Shown in pieces: positions 6,780 through 13,260 of a stretch of 13,276 nt of DNA. The notes beneath the pieces are model-generated. The model was not told where the DNA came from. It worked only from the letters and a program-made list of their open reading frames with translations, and did no database searches. The position numbers and the translations under genes are program-made. Numbering within the stretch: the stretch's first letter is position 1; each line of letters opens with the position of its first letter. This stretch comes from Planctomycetota bacterium (GTDB taxonomy: Bacteria; Planctomycetota; Phycisphaerae; Sedimentisphaerales; Anaerohalosphaeraceae), in the NCBI GenBank assembly GCA_003644175.1, contig QNBS01000030.1, forward strand, positions 1 through 13,276, given 5' to 3'.

Positions 6780-6844
6780 TATCACTGTATCCTTTGTGCT
6801 AAGCTATATTTTTGACCTTTGCATTATAAAAAGTTGCCGTTAGG

Positions 6845-8296
6845 TTAGATTAATTTTCTTTTTTTGACTCCTTCATAGTGGCTCGATCTGTTCTTTTTTA
6901 ACCATTCCAGAAGGGAAGCCCTAAGTTCTTCTGTTTTTCCAGCATAGCGATGTCTATCCGGATTCTTTCCTATAAGGTTTTTCATCTCATGAGGATCAGT
7001 ATTGAGATCATATAAAGCATTGATAACTTCTGAATCCACTGAATAAGGAATCATCATCTCGATCATTGAAACATACCCATCTACAGTGGTATTGCGTTTT
7101 ATCCTACGAGGAAAACGCATCAACAAGGGTATGTGAGCCGACTCTTCGTAAAACACATTCTTTTCGCGCATGCCATGAGAACCAAGCATTTCACCGTGAT
7201 CACTTACATAGATAACCAGGGTGTTATCCCTTAGCCCACATCTGTCCAATGTAGATAACATCTCGCCCATCCAGTCATCAATTTCCTTAACAAGACCGTA
7301 ATAATTCGATATCATGTACTTGATCTTTTCTTTGTCCCGGTATTCCAGTAGACGTTTTCTGCCATTGGTTGCTTCATAAGGGCTGTTTGACATGTCATCA
7401 TCAATACTAACAGGAGGAGTCATATCTTTTGCCGGATACATACTATGATAAGGTTCAACAGGCAACATTGGAGAGTGTGGAAAATGGAACGAACAGGTAA
7501 TGCTAAATGGCTTGTCTTTCAGCCGTTCAATAGCTGCGATGGTTTGTTTTGCCTGGTATGCAGTTAAGGTGTTTTCCGGACCAATTAGTAATTCGCCATG
7601 CTGATCAGACTGGGTAACCCTTATACTTAATGCTTTCAACTCATCAGGAGTCTTCCCATGGTGTCTATCTATGGAGTTGGTTCTGTACGGTCTTTCCGAC
7701 ATATTATCATAGAACTCTCCAGGTTTAAGCGGCCTTATCGGCTCTTTATCCCTGATAGAATCAAGCCACACAAACTTTTGACCGCCATGATCAAAAACTG
7801 AATTTCCGTTCTTGGATGCCTGTACAGGATTTTTATAAATGTCTGTATGAGAAGACAGACTATGCCATTTACCGTAATATTCACAATGATAACCTTCATC
7901 AGTTAATATCTCATCAAATGTCGGCATGGCCATCAATCCTTTTTCTTTTGGATAGTACGCCAGGCCATTTGTTCTCATATGGGTGTTTTCTACGGTATGA
8001 CCTGTAAGGACAGATGATCGTGCAGGACAGCAGACAGCACAGGGGCTGTAAGCATTCTTAAAGTAAGCGCCTTGTTTCGCTAACCGGTCAAGGTTGAGTG
8101 TTTCAAGGACGGTATTGCCGGCGATACTTAACGCATCCGATCGCTGCTGATCGGTCATGATAAACAGCAGATTAGGTTTTTCTCTATTACTTCCAAAACT
8201 CTGCTTACCTTCCGAGCATCCGGGCAAACTCGTAACCGCTATAGACATCGCTGTCGTTTTTAAAAAATCTCTTCTGTTTTGTAAATTATTTTTCAT
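6845..8296 (-). CDS. Sulfatase family protein, Tat-exported lipoprotein
   Basis: A formylglycine-dependent sulfatase of the alkaline-phosphatase superfamily. Counting from the ATG at 8296 (SD AAAGGG six bases upstream), it has a twin-arginine signal (RRDFLK, R8-R9) and a lipobox ending at C27 (LPGC). The metal-binding TDQQ (D49) follows. The modification motif CxPxR is seen as CCPAR at 89-93, followed by SSVLTG. YGKWH and SDHGEMLGSHG carry further active-site residues. It would need a formylglycine-generating or anSME enzyme encoded elsewhere. Such lipoproteins usually act on sulfated polysaccharides in the periplasm or at the outer surface; the substrate is unknown. It sits between genes for cytoplasmic metal-cluster proteins with gaps of about 60-65 bases, so it looks inserted into the operon. 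Confidence 0.93.
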   Translation of the reverse strand: MKNNLQNRRDFLKTTAMSIAVTSLPGCSEGKQSFGSNREKPNLLFIMTDQQRSDALSIAGNTVLETLNLDRLAKQGAYFKNAYSPCAVCCPARSSVLTGHTVENTHMRTNGLAYYPKEKGLMAMPTFDEILTDEGYHCEYYGKWHSLSSHTDIYKNPVQASKNGNSVFDHGGQKFVWLDSIRDKEPIRPLKPGEFYDNMSERPYRTNSIDRHHGKTPDELKALSIRVTQSDQHGELLIGPENTLTAYQAKQTIAAIERLKDKPFSITCSFHFPHSPMLPVEPYHSMYPAKDMTPPVSIDDDMSNSPYEATNGRKRLLEYRDKEKIKYMISNYYGLVKEIDDWMGEMLSTLDRCGLRDNTLVIYVSDHGEMLGSHGMREKNVFYEESAHIPLLMRFPRRIKRNTTVDGYVSMIEMMIPYSVDSEVINALYDLNTDPHEMKNLIGKNPDRHRYAGKTEELRASLLEWLKKNRSSHYEGVKKRKLI

Positions 8297-8355
8297 CGGC
8301 ATCCCTTTCGGGTTTTACATTTGTTTTTGCCGGGCCAATTACTGTTTCTGCACCT

Positions 8356-9222
8356 TCATACTCGTCTCATTTGGCGAGACTTTGCGTTTCCCAAATATTC
8401 GTACAGTTCATAGAACCGCACTCTGTATTCGTGCAATACATCTACGATCATTTGGCCGGTTGAATACGCTTCAGCAATGCGTCTGTCATCCGGCAGTTTC
8501 AAAGCGATCTCGATATTCTCGGTTCTGCAATACTTCTCAACTTCATCATTTCCAATTCCATGTCGGTTAATTGCTACGGCAAAGGGCAGTTTCATTTCTT
8601 GAACCAGGTCAACAGCCAGCTTTAAATCATTCAATCCAAACGGCGTAGGCTCGGTTACGAGCAACACAAAATCAGCACCCTTGACAGCCTCAACTACCGG
8701 ACAGGATGTCCCTGGCGGAACATCAATTATCGCCAAAGAATCCTGCTGGATAGACTGTTTTACTCTTCTGATCAGTGATACTGTTCGCACATAACCTATG
8801 CGCAATCTGCCGTGTACAAAATCGATGCTGCCGGCTTTGCCCGATTCAATTTCTCCGATTATTAGCGGTCTCGCTTTAATTGCATCGGCCGGGCAGACAC
8901 GTAAACAACCGCCACAGGAATGGCAGAGTTGTTCGAAGGTTAGTACATTATTGTCCTTCAGATGCACAATAGCACTATATTGGCAGATTTCGCCACATTT
9001 GCCGCACCCGGTACACTTACTCAAATCGACTTGTGGCACATCAACCGTTACGGCCTGCATTTGTTCTATATCCGGCTTCAGAAAAATATGGCCGTTAGGT
9101 TCTTCAACATCGCAATCAAGATACTGAACCTTGTGGCCCAAACTTGCGATTGTACAAGCAAGATTAGTCGCGATTGTTGTCTTGCCCGTGCCGCCTTTAC
9201 CGCTTGCGATTGCAATCTGCAT
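8356..9222 (-). CDS. MinD-superfamily ATPase with inserted two-cluster ferredoxin domain (second copy)
   Basis: A 288-residue paralogue of the ATPase at 4375-5262. Walker A SGKGGTGKTT at 7-16, LDCDVEEPN at 35-43, ferredoxin insert CTGCGKCGEIC at 70-80 and CHSCGGCLRVCP at 100-111, and IDVPPGTSCPV later. As in its paralogue, the first cluster motif lacks the usual Pro after the fourth Cys. ORP-type clusters typically encode two such proteins that work together. The ATG (9222) follows the 85-residue gene by one base, and its SD (AGGAG) lies inside the end of that gene. Downstream of its stop, another frame reads a coding-like tail up to the sulfatase start, so the original C-terminus or the next gene may have been altered. 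Confidence 0.92.
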   Translation of the reverse strand: MQIAIASGKGGTGKTTIATNLACTIASLGHKVQYLDCDVEEPNGHIFLKPDIEQMQAVTVDVPQVDLSKCTGCGKCGEICQYSAIVHLKDNNVLTFEQLCHSCGGCLRVCPADAIKARPLIIGEIESGKAGSIDFVHGRLRIGYVRTVSLIRRVKQSIQQDSLAIIDVPPGTSCPVVEAVKGADFVLLVTEPTPFGLNDLKLAVDLVQEMKLPFAVAINRHGIGNDEVEKYCRTENIEIALKLPDDRRIAEAYSTGQMIVDVLHEYRVRFYELYEYLGNAKSRQMRRV

Positions 9223-9223
9223 T

Positions 9224-9481
9224 TTAAGTGTTACTCCTGAGTATTCTTGGTTCTGTAAGATCCGCCGGAGCCTCTACACCCTCCCAGTCGAATTCGTCCG
9301 TCTTAATCCAGCCGTCAAGCGGCAGTTCCTCAAAGTGTACAGGTTTTGGATTGTACCATACATGACCCGCTTCTATTTCCCATCTCGTATAAGGGCCTAT
9401 CGGTGAGTCGTTCTTGTCAATTTTGTACCCTTCGGGATGAAATCCGACGGTAATGTGCTCTATATGAAAAGTCTGTTCCAC
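9224..9481 (-). CDS. Unknown 85-residue protein in the ORP-type operon
   Basis: Starts with GTG (9481-9479), which overlaps the upstream DUF1847 stop as TAGTG, and ends one base before the MinD/ferredoxin ATPase start. It is an acidic, Trp- and Pro-rich soluble protein (segments such as HVWYNPKPVHFEELPLDGW and DEFDWEGVEAPADL) with no Cys, signal peptide or membrane segment. I do not recognise a family. The tight coupling on both sides says it is translated together with DUF1847 and the ATPase and may be a partner or adaptor of the complex. Lack of Cys argues against an Fe-S role of its own. Confidence 0.75.
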   Translation of the reverse strand: MEQTFHIEHITVGFHPEGYKIDKNDSPIGPYTRWEIEAGHVWYNPKPVHFEELPLDGWIKTDEFDWEGVEAPADLTEPRILRSNT

Positions 9482-10083
9482 TATTTGTCTCGATCATTTG
9501 TCAATAAATGGTTTCGGATATACTGACTATAAATGGCTCCTGCGGGATTATGAGCCAGCACACGGTCCTTTACAATAAACGTTGTTACAGGAGCTTGTGA
9601 CACTTTCGTAAAAATTGCGTCATGCCCCACACAGAGCCCGCACATAATGTTGAGTTCAGATTGCGCCTGATTCAGCATCTCAGCCTGGCCGGCCGGATTG
9701 CACATAACTTCACGTTCGTTTGAAGAAATCGTTTCCAGACCGAAGTCTTTTTTCTCCAAGCCACAAACCTTGCAGCAAACTGAAATCACCTCAAAATGTT
9801 TCAAGAGAATATCAGCGACAATCTTTGCCTCATCACTTAATCCAATACAAAAAGCAAGGCCAATCTTCCGGCAACCTAACTCCTTTGCAAACAGAATTGT
9901 CTCGCCTAATCGTGTCTTTTCGCAGTAGTATTTCGCCTCTACTGTTGAACCGGCCTTGTGCAATTTGGCTATTGTGTTCGCGTACAACTGCTTATGACTG
10001 TCTGCTTTCGCAAAACAATCCTTTCCTTGCCGACATTCCTTGGTCTTACACTGAGCGCAGGTTGGCACAGAGTTGTCCGCCAT
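9481..10083 (-). CDS. DUF1847 family cysteine-rich protein
   Basis: A 200-residue protein with an N-terminal Cys cluster (C9, C12, C17, C23; CAQCKTKECRQGKDC) and further paired Cys: CCKVCGLEKKDFG, VMCNPAGQAEMLN and IMCGLCVGHDAIF. This pattern, including CNPAGQAE and MCGLCVGHD, is characteristic of DUF1847 (PF08901), a presumed metal-binding family of anaerobes with no established reaction. The start is ATG with SD AGGAG eight bases upstream. It lies 21 bases after a NifX-like gene and overlaps the next gene by one base. Its abundance of Cys fits a cluster- or metal-carrying protein within the operon. Confidence 0.88.
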   Translation of the reverse strand: MADNSVPTCAQCKTKECRQGKDCFAKADSHKQLYANTIAKLHKAGSTVEAKYYCEKTRLGETILFAKELGCRKIGLAFCIGLSDEAKIVADILLKHFEVISVCCKVCGLEKKDFGLETISSNEREVMCNPAGQAEMLNQAQSELNIMCGLCVGHDAIFTKVSQAPVTTFIVKDRVLAHNPAGAIYSQYIRNHLLTNDRDK

Positions 10084-10104
10084 CGTAATCTCTCCTGCAG
10101 CGGA

Positions 10105-10473
10105 TCAGTCACCAGTGCCAAAATGCGATTCAACGTTCGGGCCATCAGCTTCGGTCAGCTTGCCGTTTTTGAAAAGCTCAAGTGCTTCGGCAACCGTTCC
10201 TGTCGCTCCGGTATACAGCTTAATCCCCGCCGCACGCAGGGTTCGCTCGGCATTAGGACCGCAATTGCCTGTAAGCACAGCTTCGGCGCCTGCATCGATT
10301 ACAAGCTTCGCTGAATTAATGCCTGCACCGCCTGCAGCATCTATGTTCTTGTTTTCGATCACCGAAAAATCCATTACTTCCGGGTCCCCGAAAAGAAAAC
10401 AGGCCGCTCTTCCAAACCTCGGATCAACCTCTGAATTGAGATTATCTCCATTTGATGTAATCACAATTTTCAT
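10105..10473 (-). CDS. NifX/NifB-type cofactor-binding protein (ORP-like)
   Basis: A 122-residue single-domain protein: MKIVITSNGDNLNSEVDPRFGRAA at the front, then an AGGAGINSAK segment, AEAVLTGNCGPNA in the core and a GATGTVAEALELF helix. This is the MTH1175/NifB-C-terminal-like branch of PF02579, distinct from the two MRIAIP-type copies near Mrp-ORP. The family binds Mo/Fe-sulfide clusters, and Desulfovibrio ORP is a relative. The Cys in GNCGPN is a typical position for this branch. The start is ATG with SD AGAGGA nine bases upstream. A strong hairpin just ahead of the gene may set its level separately from the glycine-rich genes upstream. Confidence 0.92.
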   Translation of the reverse strand: MKIVITSNGDNLNSEVDPRFGRAACFLFGDPEVMDFSVIENKNIDAAGGAGINSAKLVIDAGAEAVLTGNCGPNAERTLRAAGIKLYTGATGTVAEALELFKNGKLTEADGPNVESHFGTGD

Positions 10474-10503
10474 AACACTATTTCCTCTAAAACCATAAAC
10501 ACA

Positions 10504-10525
10504 GCAGGGTGCTGCTGCACCCTGC
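10504..10525. repeat. Perfect intercistronic hairpin, 9-bp stem, 4-base loop
   Basis: GCAGGGTGC and GCACCCTGC flank a four-base loop (TGCT on the plus strand) in the 74-base gap between the DUF5320 gene and the NifX-like gene. On the transcribed strand it is followed by TGTGTTTATGGTTTT rather than a clean T-run. It is therefore more likely an mRNA-stabilising or attenuating structure than a full terminator. Confidence 0.7.
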
Positions 10526-10547
10526 CTTGAAAACTTAAAGTGTCAGT

Positions 10548-10922
10548 TCACTTCTGGTCTTCTTTTTCGAGCTGCTCTATACGGTCATTGATCTGGCTAA
10601 GACTGCTCTGCATAAACTCAGCCTGCTGCTTCAAGCCTTCCAATTCGTGTGCGGCCGTTAATGTTGGCCCAAAGGATGCATTTGCCGGATATGGATCTGC
10701 CGCACCAGTCCAGACTGGCACACCGTATCCAGCACCAGCCCAACCAAAACCTCGTCCAAAACCACGACCTCGACCCATACCCCTGCCTCTGCCCCAACAC
10801 CCGTATCCGCGTCCACCAACGGGATTGGCATATCCTGGCACGCCGAAACCTGCACAAAAGCCGGCAGCTCTACCTGTCATTGGTCCCATACCTGCAGGAC
10901 CTGTTCTGTCTCCACCTGGCAT
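10548..10922 (-). CDS. DUF5320 glycine/arginine-rich protein
   Basis: A 124-residue protein opening MPGGDRTGPAGMGPMTGRAAG with FCAGFGVPGYANP next, the signature of DUF5320. A Gly-Arg-rich middle follows (GRGRGMGRGRGFGRGFGWAG), then an aromatic/Pro stretch and a C-terminal coiled coil (roughly 85-120; HELEGLKQQAEFMQSSL and on). These proteins accompany NifX-like genes in many anaerobes; their function is unknown. SD AAAGGAG stands seven bases before the ATG. It is the third of three consecutive genes starting with a MPxxDGxGPxGxG-type leader, which suggests repeated duplication. Confidence 0.9.
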   Translation of the reverse strand: MPGGDRTGPAGMGPMTGRAAGFCAGFGVPGYANPVGGRGYGCWGRGRGMGRGRGFGRGFGWAGAGYGVPVWTGAADPYPANASFGPTLTAAHELEGLKQQAEFMQSSLSQINDRIEQLEKEDQK

Positions 10923-10946
10923 GATAAATCTCCTTTCAAAAAAATG

Positions 10947-11174
10947 TTAAACTCTCGTCATTTTTGTACCACACTTCGGACAGTTCTTTGCATTACAAGG
11001 TTGCCCTGCAGCATGAGCAGCCGTTGCTCCACAGTTCGGACAAACGCAATTCCCGCCCGGTCCTGCTGCAAACGGTCCGCCCATCCTGCCTCTACCCTGG
11101 CCCTTGCTCCGACCCATGCCACGTCCTCTACCGGCTCCTTGACCGGCAGGACCTGTACCGTCACCTCTTGGCAT
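10947..11174 (-). CDS. Small glycine-rich zinc-ribbon-like protein
   Basis: From the ATG at 11174 (SD AAAGGGTGG five bases upstream) the protein has 75 residues. The open frame extends 8 codons further to 11198, but that start lacks an SD. It opens MPRGDGTGPAGQGAGRGRGM, the DUF5320-type leader, and ends with four Cys in two knuckles (CVCPNCG and NCPKCGTKM) plus a further Cys in QPCNA, a zinc-ribbon or rubredoxin-like arrangement. Proteins of this layout occur beside NifX-like genes in anaerobes and are usually left as hypothetical. It probably binds one metal ion. Confidence 0.8.
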   Translation of the reverse strand: MPRGDGTGPAGQGAGRGRGMGRSKGQGRGRMGGPFAAGPGGNCVCPNCGATAAHAAGQPCNAKNCPKCGTKMTRV

Positions 11175-11264
11175 AATATCCACCCTTTCTGCAATCAAAT
11201 GCTAATTTGAACCTATTACCAAACTCGCATGCCTCTGCCACGACCACGGTCGCCGCCATATCTG

Positions 11265-11750
11265 TTACCGGCATTTCTCCAATAAAAGAATAATCGCATC
11301 ATTTGGACACTCGGGAATACACCTGCCACAACCGAGACATAAATCCGGGTTTACCGACGCCTGCTTACTAACCTCAATGGCGTGCTCCGAACAAACATCC
11401 GCACAAATACCACAGCCAGCACACTTTTCACGAAGAACAACCGCGACCAGTCTGTGCCCTGTCTCCAGCCTACCAATTTTTTCCTGTATCTGGTGCTTTT
11501 GCTGTTCCAAAACTTGTAATTGTTCCTGCAAGAGAGCTTTTTCCTGCCGGGGTCCGCTATCCGACTCCGATGGCGACGCCGGCCATTTTACTATGGCGAA
11601 ATCGCCTTTCACAACAGGCTTGCCGCCTGTGCCGGCAAATCCATCAATTTGGTCCGGGTTTTTCTTTGAACTTCTCAAGACGCAACACCCGCGACCTCTT
11701 CCCGTCATGGGGCCTTGACCGAATGGTCCATTTCCATCTAAATGCGGCAT
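11265..11750 (-). CDS. DUF5320-like leader fused to a 2[4Fe-4S] ferredoxin
   Basis: 161 residues in three parts. An N-terminal glycine-rich leader (MPHLDGNGPFGQGPMTGRGR then GCC) is shared with the next two genes. A Gln/Glu-rich coiled coil follows at about 68-98. A C-terminal bacterial-type ferredoxin has two [4Fe-4S] motifs, CAGCGICADVCSEHAI and CLGCGRCIPECPNDAI. The second motif has the usual Pro, while the first has Ser instead. The SD AAGGAGG lies eight bases before the ATG, inside the end of the DUF89 gene, whose stop directly abuts this start. It probably acts as an electron donor or cluster shuttle for the complex. Just past its stop, another frame encodes a Gly/Arg-rich tail, so the original protein may have been longer. 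Confidence 0.9.
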   Translation of the reverse strand: MPHLDGNGPFGQGPMTGRGRGCCVLRSSKKNPDQIDGFAGTGGKPVVKGDFAIVKWPASPSESDSGPRQEKALLQEQLQVLEQQKHQIQEKIGRLETGHRLVAVVLREKCAGCGICADVCSEHAIEVSKQASVNPDLCLGCGRCIPECPNDAIILLLEKCR

Positions 11751-12644
11751 CTACTCGACCTCCTTAGCTAATTCAACAACATGATTCAGCAATTTGCTTT
11801 TATGCAGGATCATTTCCCCAATCTTGCAGTCGAGATGATTGGCAATAACAGGACATTTAGCTCTTAGCAGGAAGAATATATTCTTATCGACATCGCTGAG
11901 CGACTCGAAATTACCCTGGCCCTTGGCAATAACCATGTCAGATTGTTCAAAATGAGCACGAAATTCTTCGGAACAGGACTCCAAAATAGTGCCGGGAGCA
12001 TCGTCCCCACTATCGATGACTTTAACCAAATCCATCAAGCCCGCGGCATGAGCATCCTCTATTGTTGCATCATTGATCACCGGTTTGCCTCTGACCGCAA
12101 ACGTAATTCTCTCCGGGCCGATCTGTTCGATAAGAAACCGGTCAAATACGATCTCGCCTGAATTATCACCGATGTAGAGAATATTGTGCGCTTCAACTGA
12201 GGCATTCTTGAACTCATCCATATTTGTCGTATCGAACGGAACCGTCAGCGATTCTTTGATACTTCTTTCAACTTCTGGGATTCCCAATGAACTTTTGACG
12301 CCCAGATCGATGATATTTCCCGCAATGGCCGAACGAACTGCAGTCTCGAAAGGATCTTCAGATTCTATGACCAGCTTTTGTAATCCGGGGTAAAGTTCTA
12401 AGGCTAAAGCATTAAAGCGCCTTTTCATTTCTTTGTATGGGTCATCGATCTCAGTCAACTGCCGAATAATCCGGTGTATCTTCTGTGCCATGACTGGAGG
12501 AGTTTGACGAAGGTCCATCTCACTGGCTAAATCAAGAACTCTCCGCAAAACCTGTTCATGGATAGCTTCATCACCGGTTATCACTCTTAATGAGTCAATC
12601 ACCTGACGAATGAAACAAGGTATACAATCAAAATACGTTCTCAT
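11751..12644 (-). CDS. DUF89/ARMT1-like metal-dependent phosphatase family protein
   Basis: A 297-residue cytoplasmic protein of the DUF89 family (COG1578; 'damage-control phosphatases'). It belongs to the prokaryotic type with an N-terminal CxxC (C7, C10 in DCIPCFIRQ). The active-site signatures are LYIGDNSGEIVFD (metal-binding Asp and Asn), VRGKPVINDAT and IAKGQGNFESL. Known relatives hydrolyse phosphate from damaged or surplus sugar-phosphate metabolites; this one's substrate is unknown. It starts with ATG after SD AAAGG and its stop is directly followed by the next ATG. It is a rare companion for ORP-type genes and may act on a cofactor precursor, but that is speculation. Confidence 0.9.
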   Translation of the reverse strand: MRTYFDCIPCFIRQVIDSLRVITGDEAIHEQVLRRVLDLASEMDLRQTPPVMAQKIHRIIRQLTEIDDPYKEMKRRFNALALELYPGLQKLVIESEDPFETAVRSAIAGNIIDLGVKSSLGIPEVERSIKESLTVPFDTTNMDEFKNASVEAHNILYIGDNSGEIVFDRFLIEQIGPERITFAVRGKPVINDATIEDAHAAGLMDLVKVIDSGDDAPGTILESCSEEFRAHFEQSDMVIAKGQGNFESLSDVDKNIFFLLRAKCPVIANHLDCKIGEMILHKSKLLNHVVELAKEVE

Positions 12645-12665
12645 GAATGTTTTTACCTTTACTTT

Positions 12666-13088
12666 TTAAGTAGCCCTGTTCCTGGACCGGCTACCAGGAT
12701 GCCTGTGCCTGCATCTGCGTTGGCGTTCACGGCAGAAACGCTTCCTTGCACCGACCTGGCTGCCCGGCTGCAGAAACTGTGGTTCGGCCAGCCGATTACT
12801 GAAATATGCATTCAGGACCTCGTCTACCGGGCCGGTTACAAATGGAATGACCTCTATATTGGAGGCCGCAAGCATTGAGGCAAGCGACTGAGAGATGCCG
12901 CCGCAAATAAGGACATCGACGTTGAGCTCAGTCAACTGGCCTGTCCGCTGCTGTATTGCCTGCTTTCCCAACTGAAATTCCGAACGGCCGACTTCCCCTT
13001 GGTCTTCGATATCAACTATCAGGAGCTGATCGGCAAAGTCAAAGACATTCGAGACAAAACCATTCCAGATTGATATAGCTATTTTCAT
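12666..13088 (-). CDS. NifX-like protein with Arg/Cys-rich tail, first gene of the operon
   Basis: From the ATG at 13088 (SD AGAGG six bases upstream) the protein has 140 residues. The open frame continues 9 codons further upstream, but that extension runs through the leader and the predicted transcription start. The domain markers MKIAISIWNGFVSNVFDFAD, LLIVDIED and VDVLICGGISQSL place it in the NifX/NifB-C family. The HFGHC word is replaced by DFADQ, so no Cys or His remains there. The last 30 residues are strongly basic with two Cys and two His (RKRFCRERQRRCRHRHPG), perhaps for metal or nucleic-acid contact. A second frame through the same end is also open and coding-like, so a late frameshift is possible. 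It is the promoter-proximal gene, directly after the sigma-54 promoter. Confidence 0.85.
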   Translation of the reverse strand: MKIAISIWNGFVSNVFDFADQLLIVDIEDQGEVGRSEFQLGKQAIQQRTGQLTELNVDVLICGGISQSLASMLAASNIEVIPFVTGPVDEVLNAYFSNRLAEPQFLQPGSQVGARKRFCRERQRRCRHRHPGSRSRNRAT

Positions 13089-13110
13089 TTCAAACCTCTG
13101 GCCTACAACA

Positions 13111-13126
13111 AGCAAGAGGTATGCCA
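13111..13126 (-). promoter_or_regulatory. Sigma-54 (RpoN) promoter
   Basis: Minus strand TGGCA (13126-13122), six bases, TTGCT (13115-13111). This matches the -24/-12 consensus TGGCAC-N5-TTGCW at every invariant base, with correct GG-to-GC spacing. Transcription would start near 13101, about 13 bases before the first start codon and just upstream of its SD. Desulfovibrio ORP operons are known to be sigma-54 dependent, which fits. Confidence 0.8.
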
Positions 13127-13154
13127 GGAGGGAGGCTTTTGAGGGGAGGGAGGC
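13127..13154. repeat. 10-bp direct repeat GGAGGGAGGC, period 18
   Basis: Two exact copies (13127-13136 and 13145-13154) form a purine-rich tract immediately upstream of the -24 element. The second copy runs into a short inverted repeat AGGCT/AGCCT (13151-13163). It may affect DNA bending or regulator binding between activator sites and promoter. The function is unproven. Confidence 0.5.
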
Positions 13155-13226
13155 TGTAAGCCTATTTACTACAATGTTTTATAGAATTGCTCATGAAGAC
13201 GTCGCTGCAAAAAACGATCAAGCATA

Positions 13227-13242
13227 GTCGCAAATATGCGAC
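13227..13242. promoter_or_regulatory. Upstream activator palindrome 1
   Basis: A perfect inverted repeat of GTCGCA and TGCGAC around four A/T bases. It is centred about 110 bp upstream of the -24 element, a normal distance for a sigma-54 enhancer-binding protein. The matching site at 13261-13276 supports function. Confidence 0.65.
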
Positions 13243-13260
13243 CATTGCTGGTCCTTGTGC

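Noticed and set aside
10540..10950. Plus-strand Pro-rich ORF of 136 codons
   Set aside because: The Pro repeats are the complement of the Gly/Arg codons of the DUF5320 gene.
2763..13115. Reading the cluster as part of a nitrogenase (nif) region because of NifX- and NifU-like genes
   Set aside because: No nifH, nifD, nifK, nifE, nifN or radical-SAM NifB domain is present; the gene set fits ORP-type clusters instead.
12666..13115. Longer start at 13115 for the first NifX-like gene
   Set aside because: The extension would begin upstream of the transcription start predicted from the sigma-54 promoter, and the ATG at 13088 has its own SD and matches the family N-terminus.
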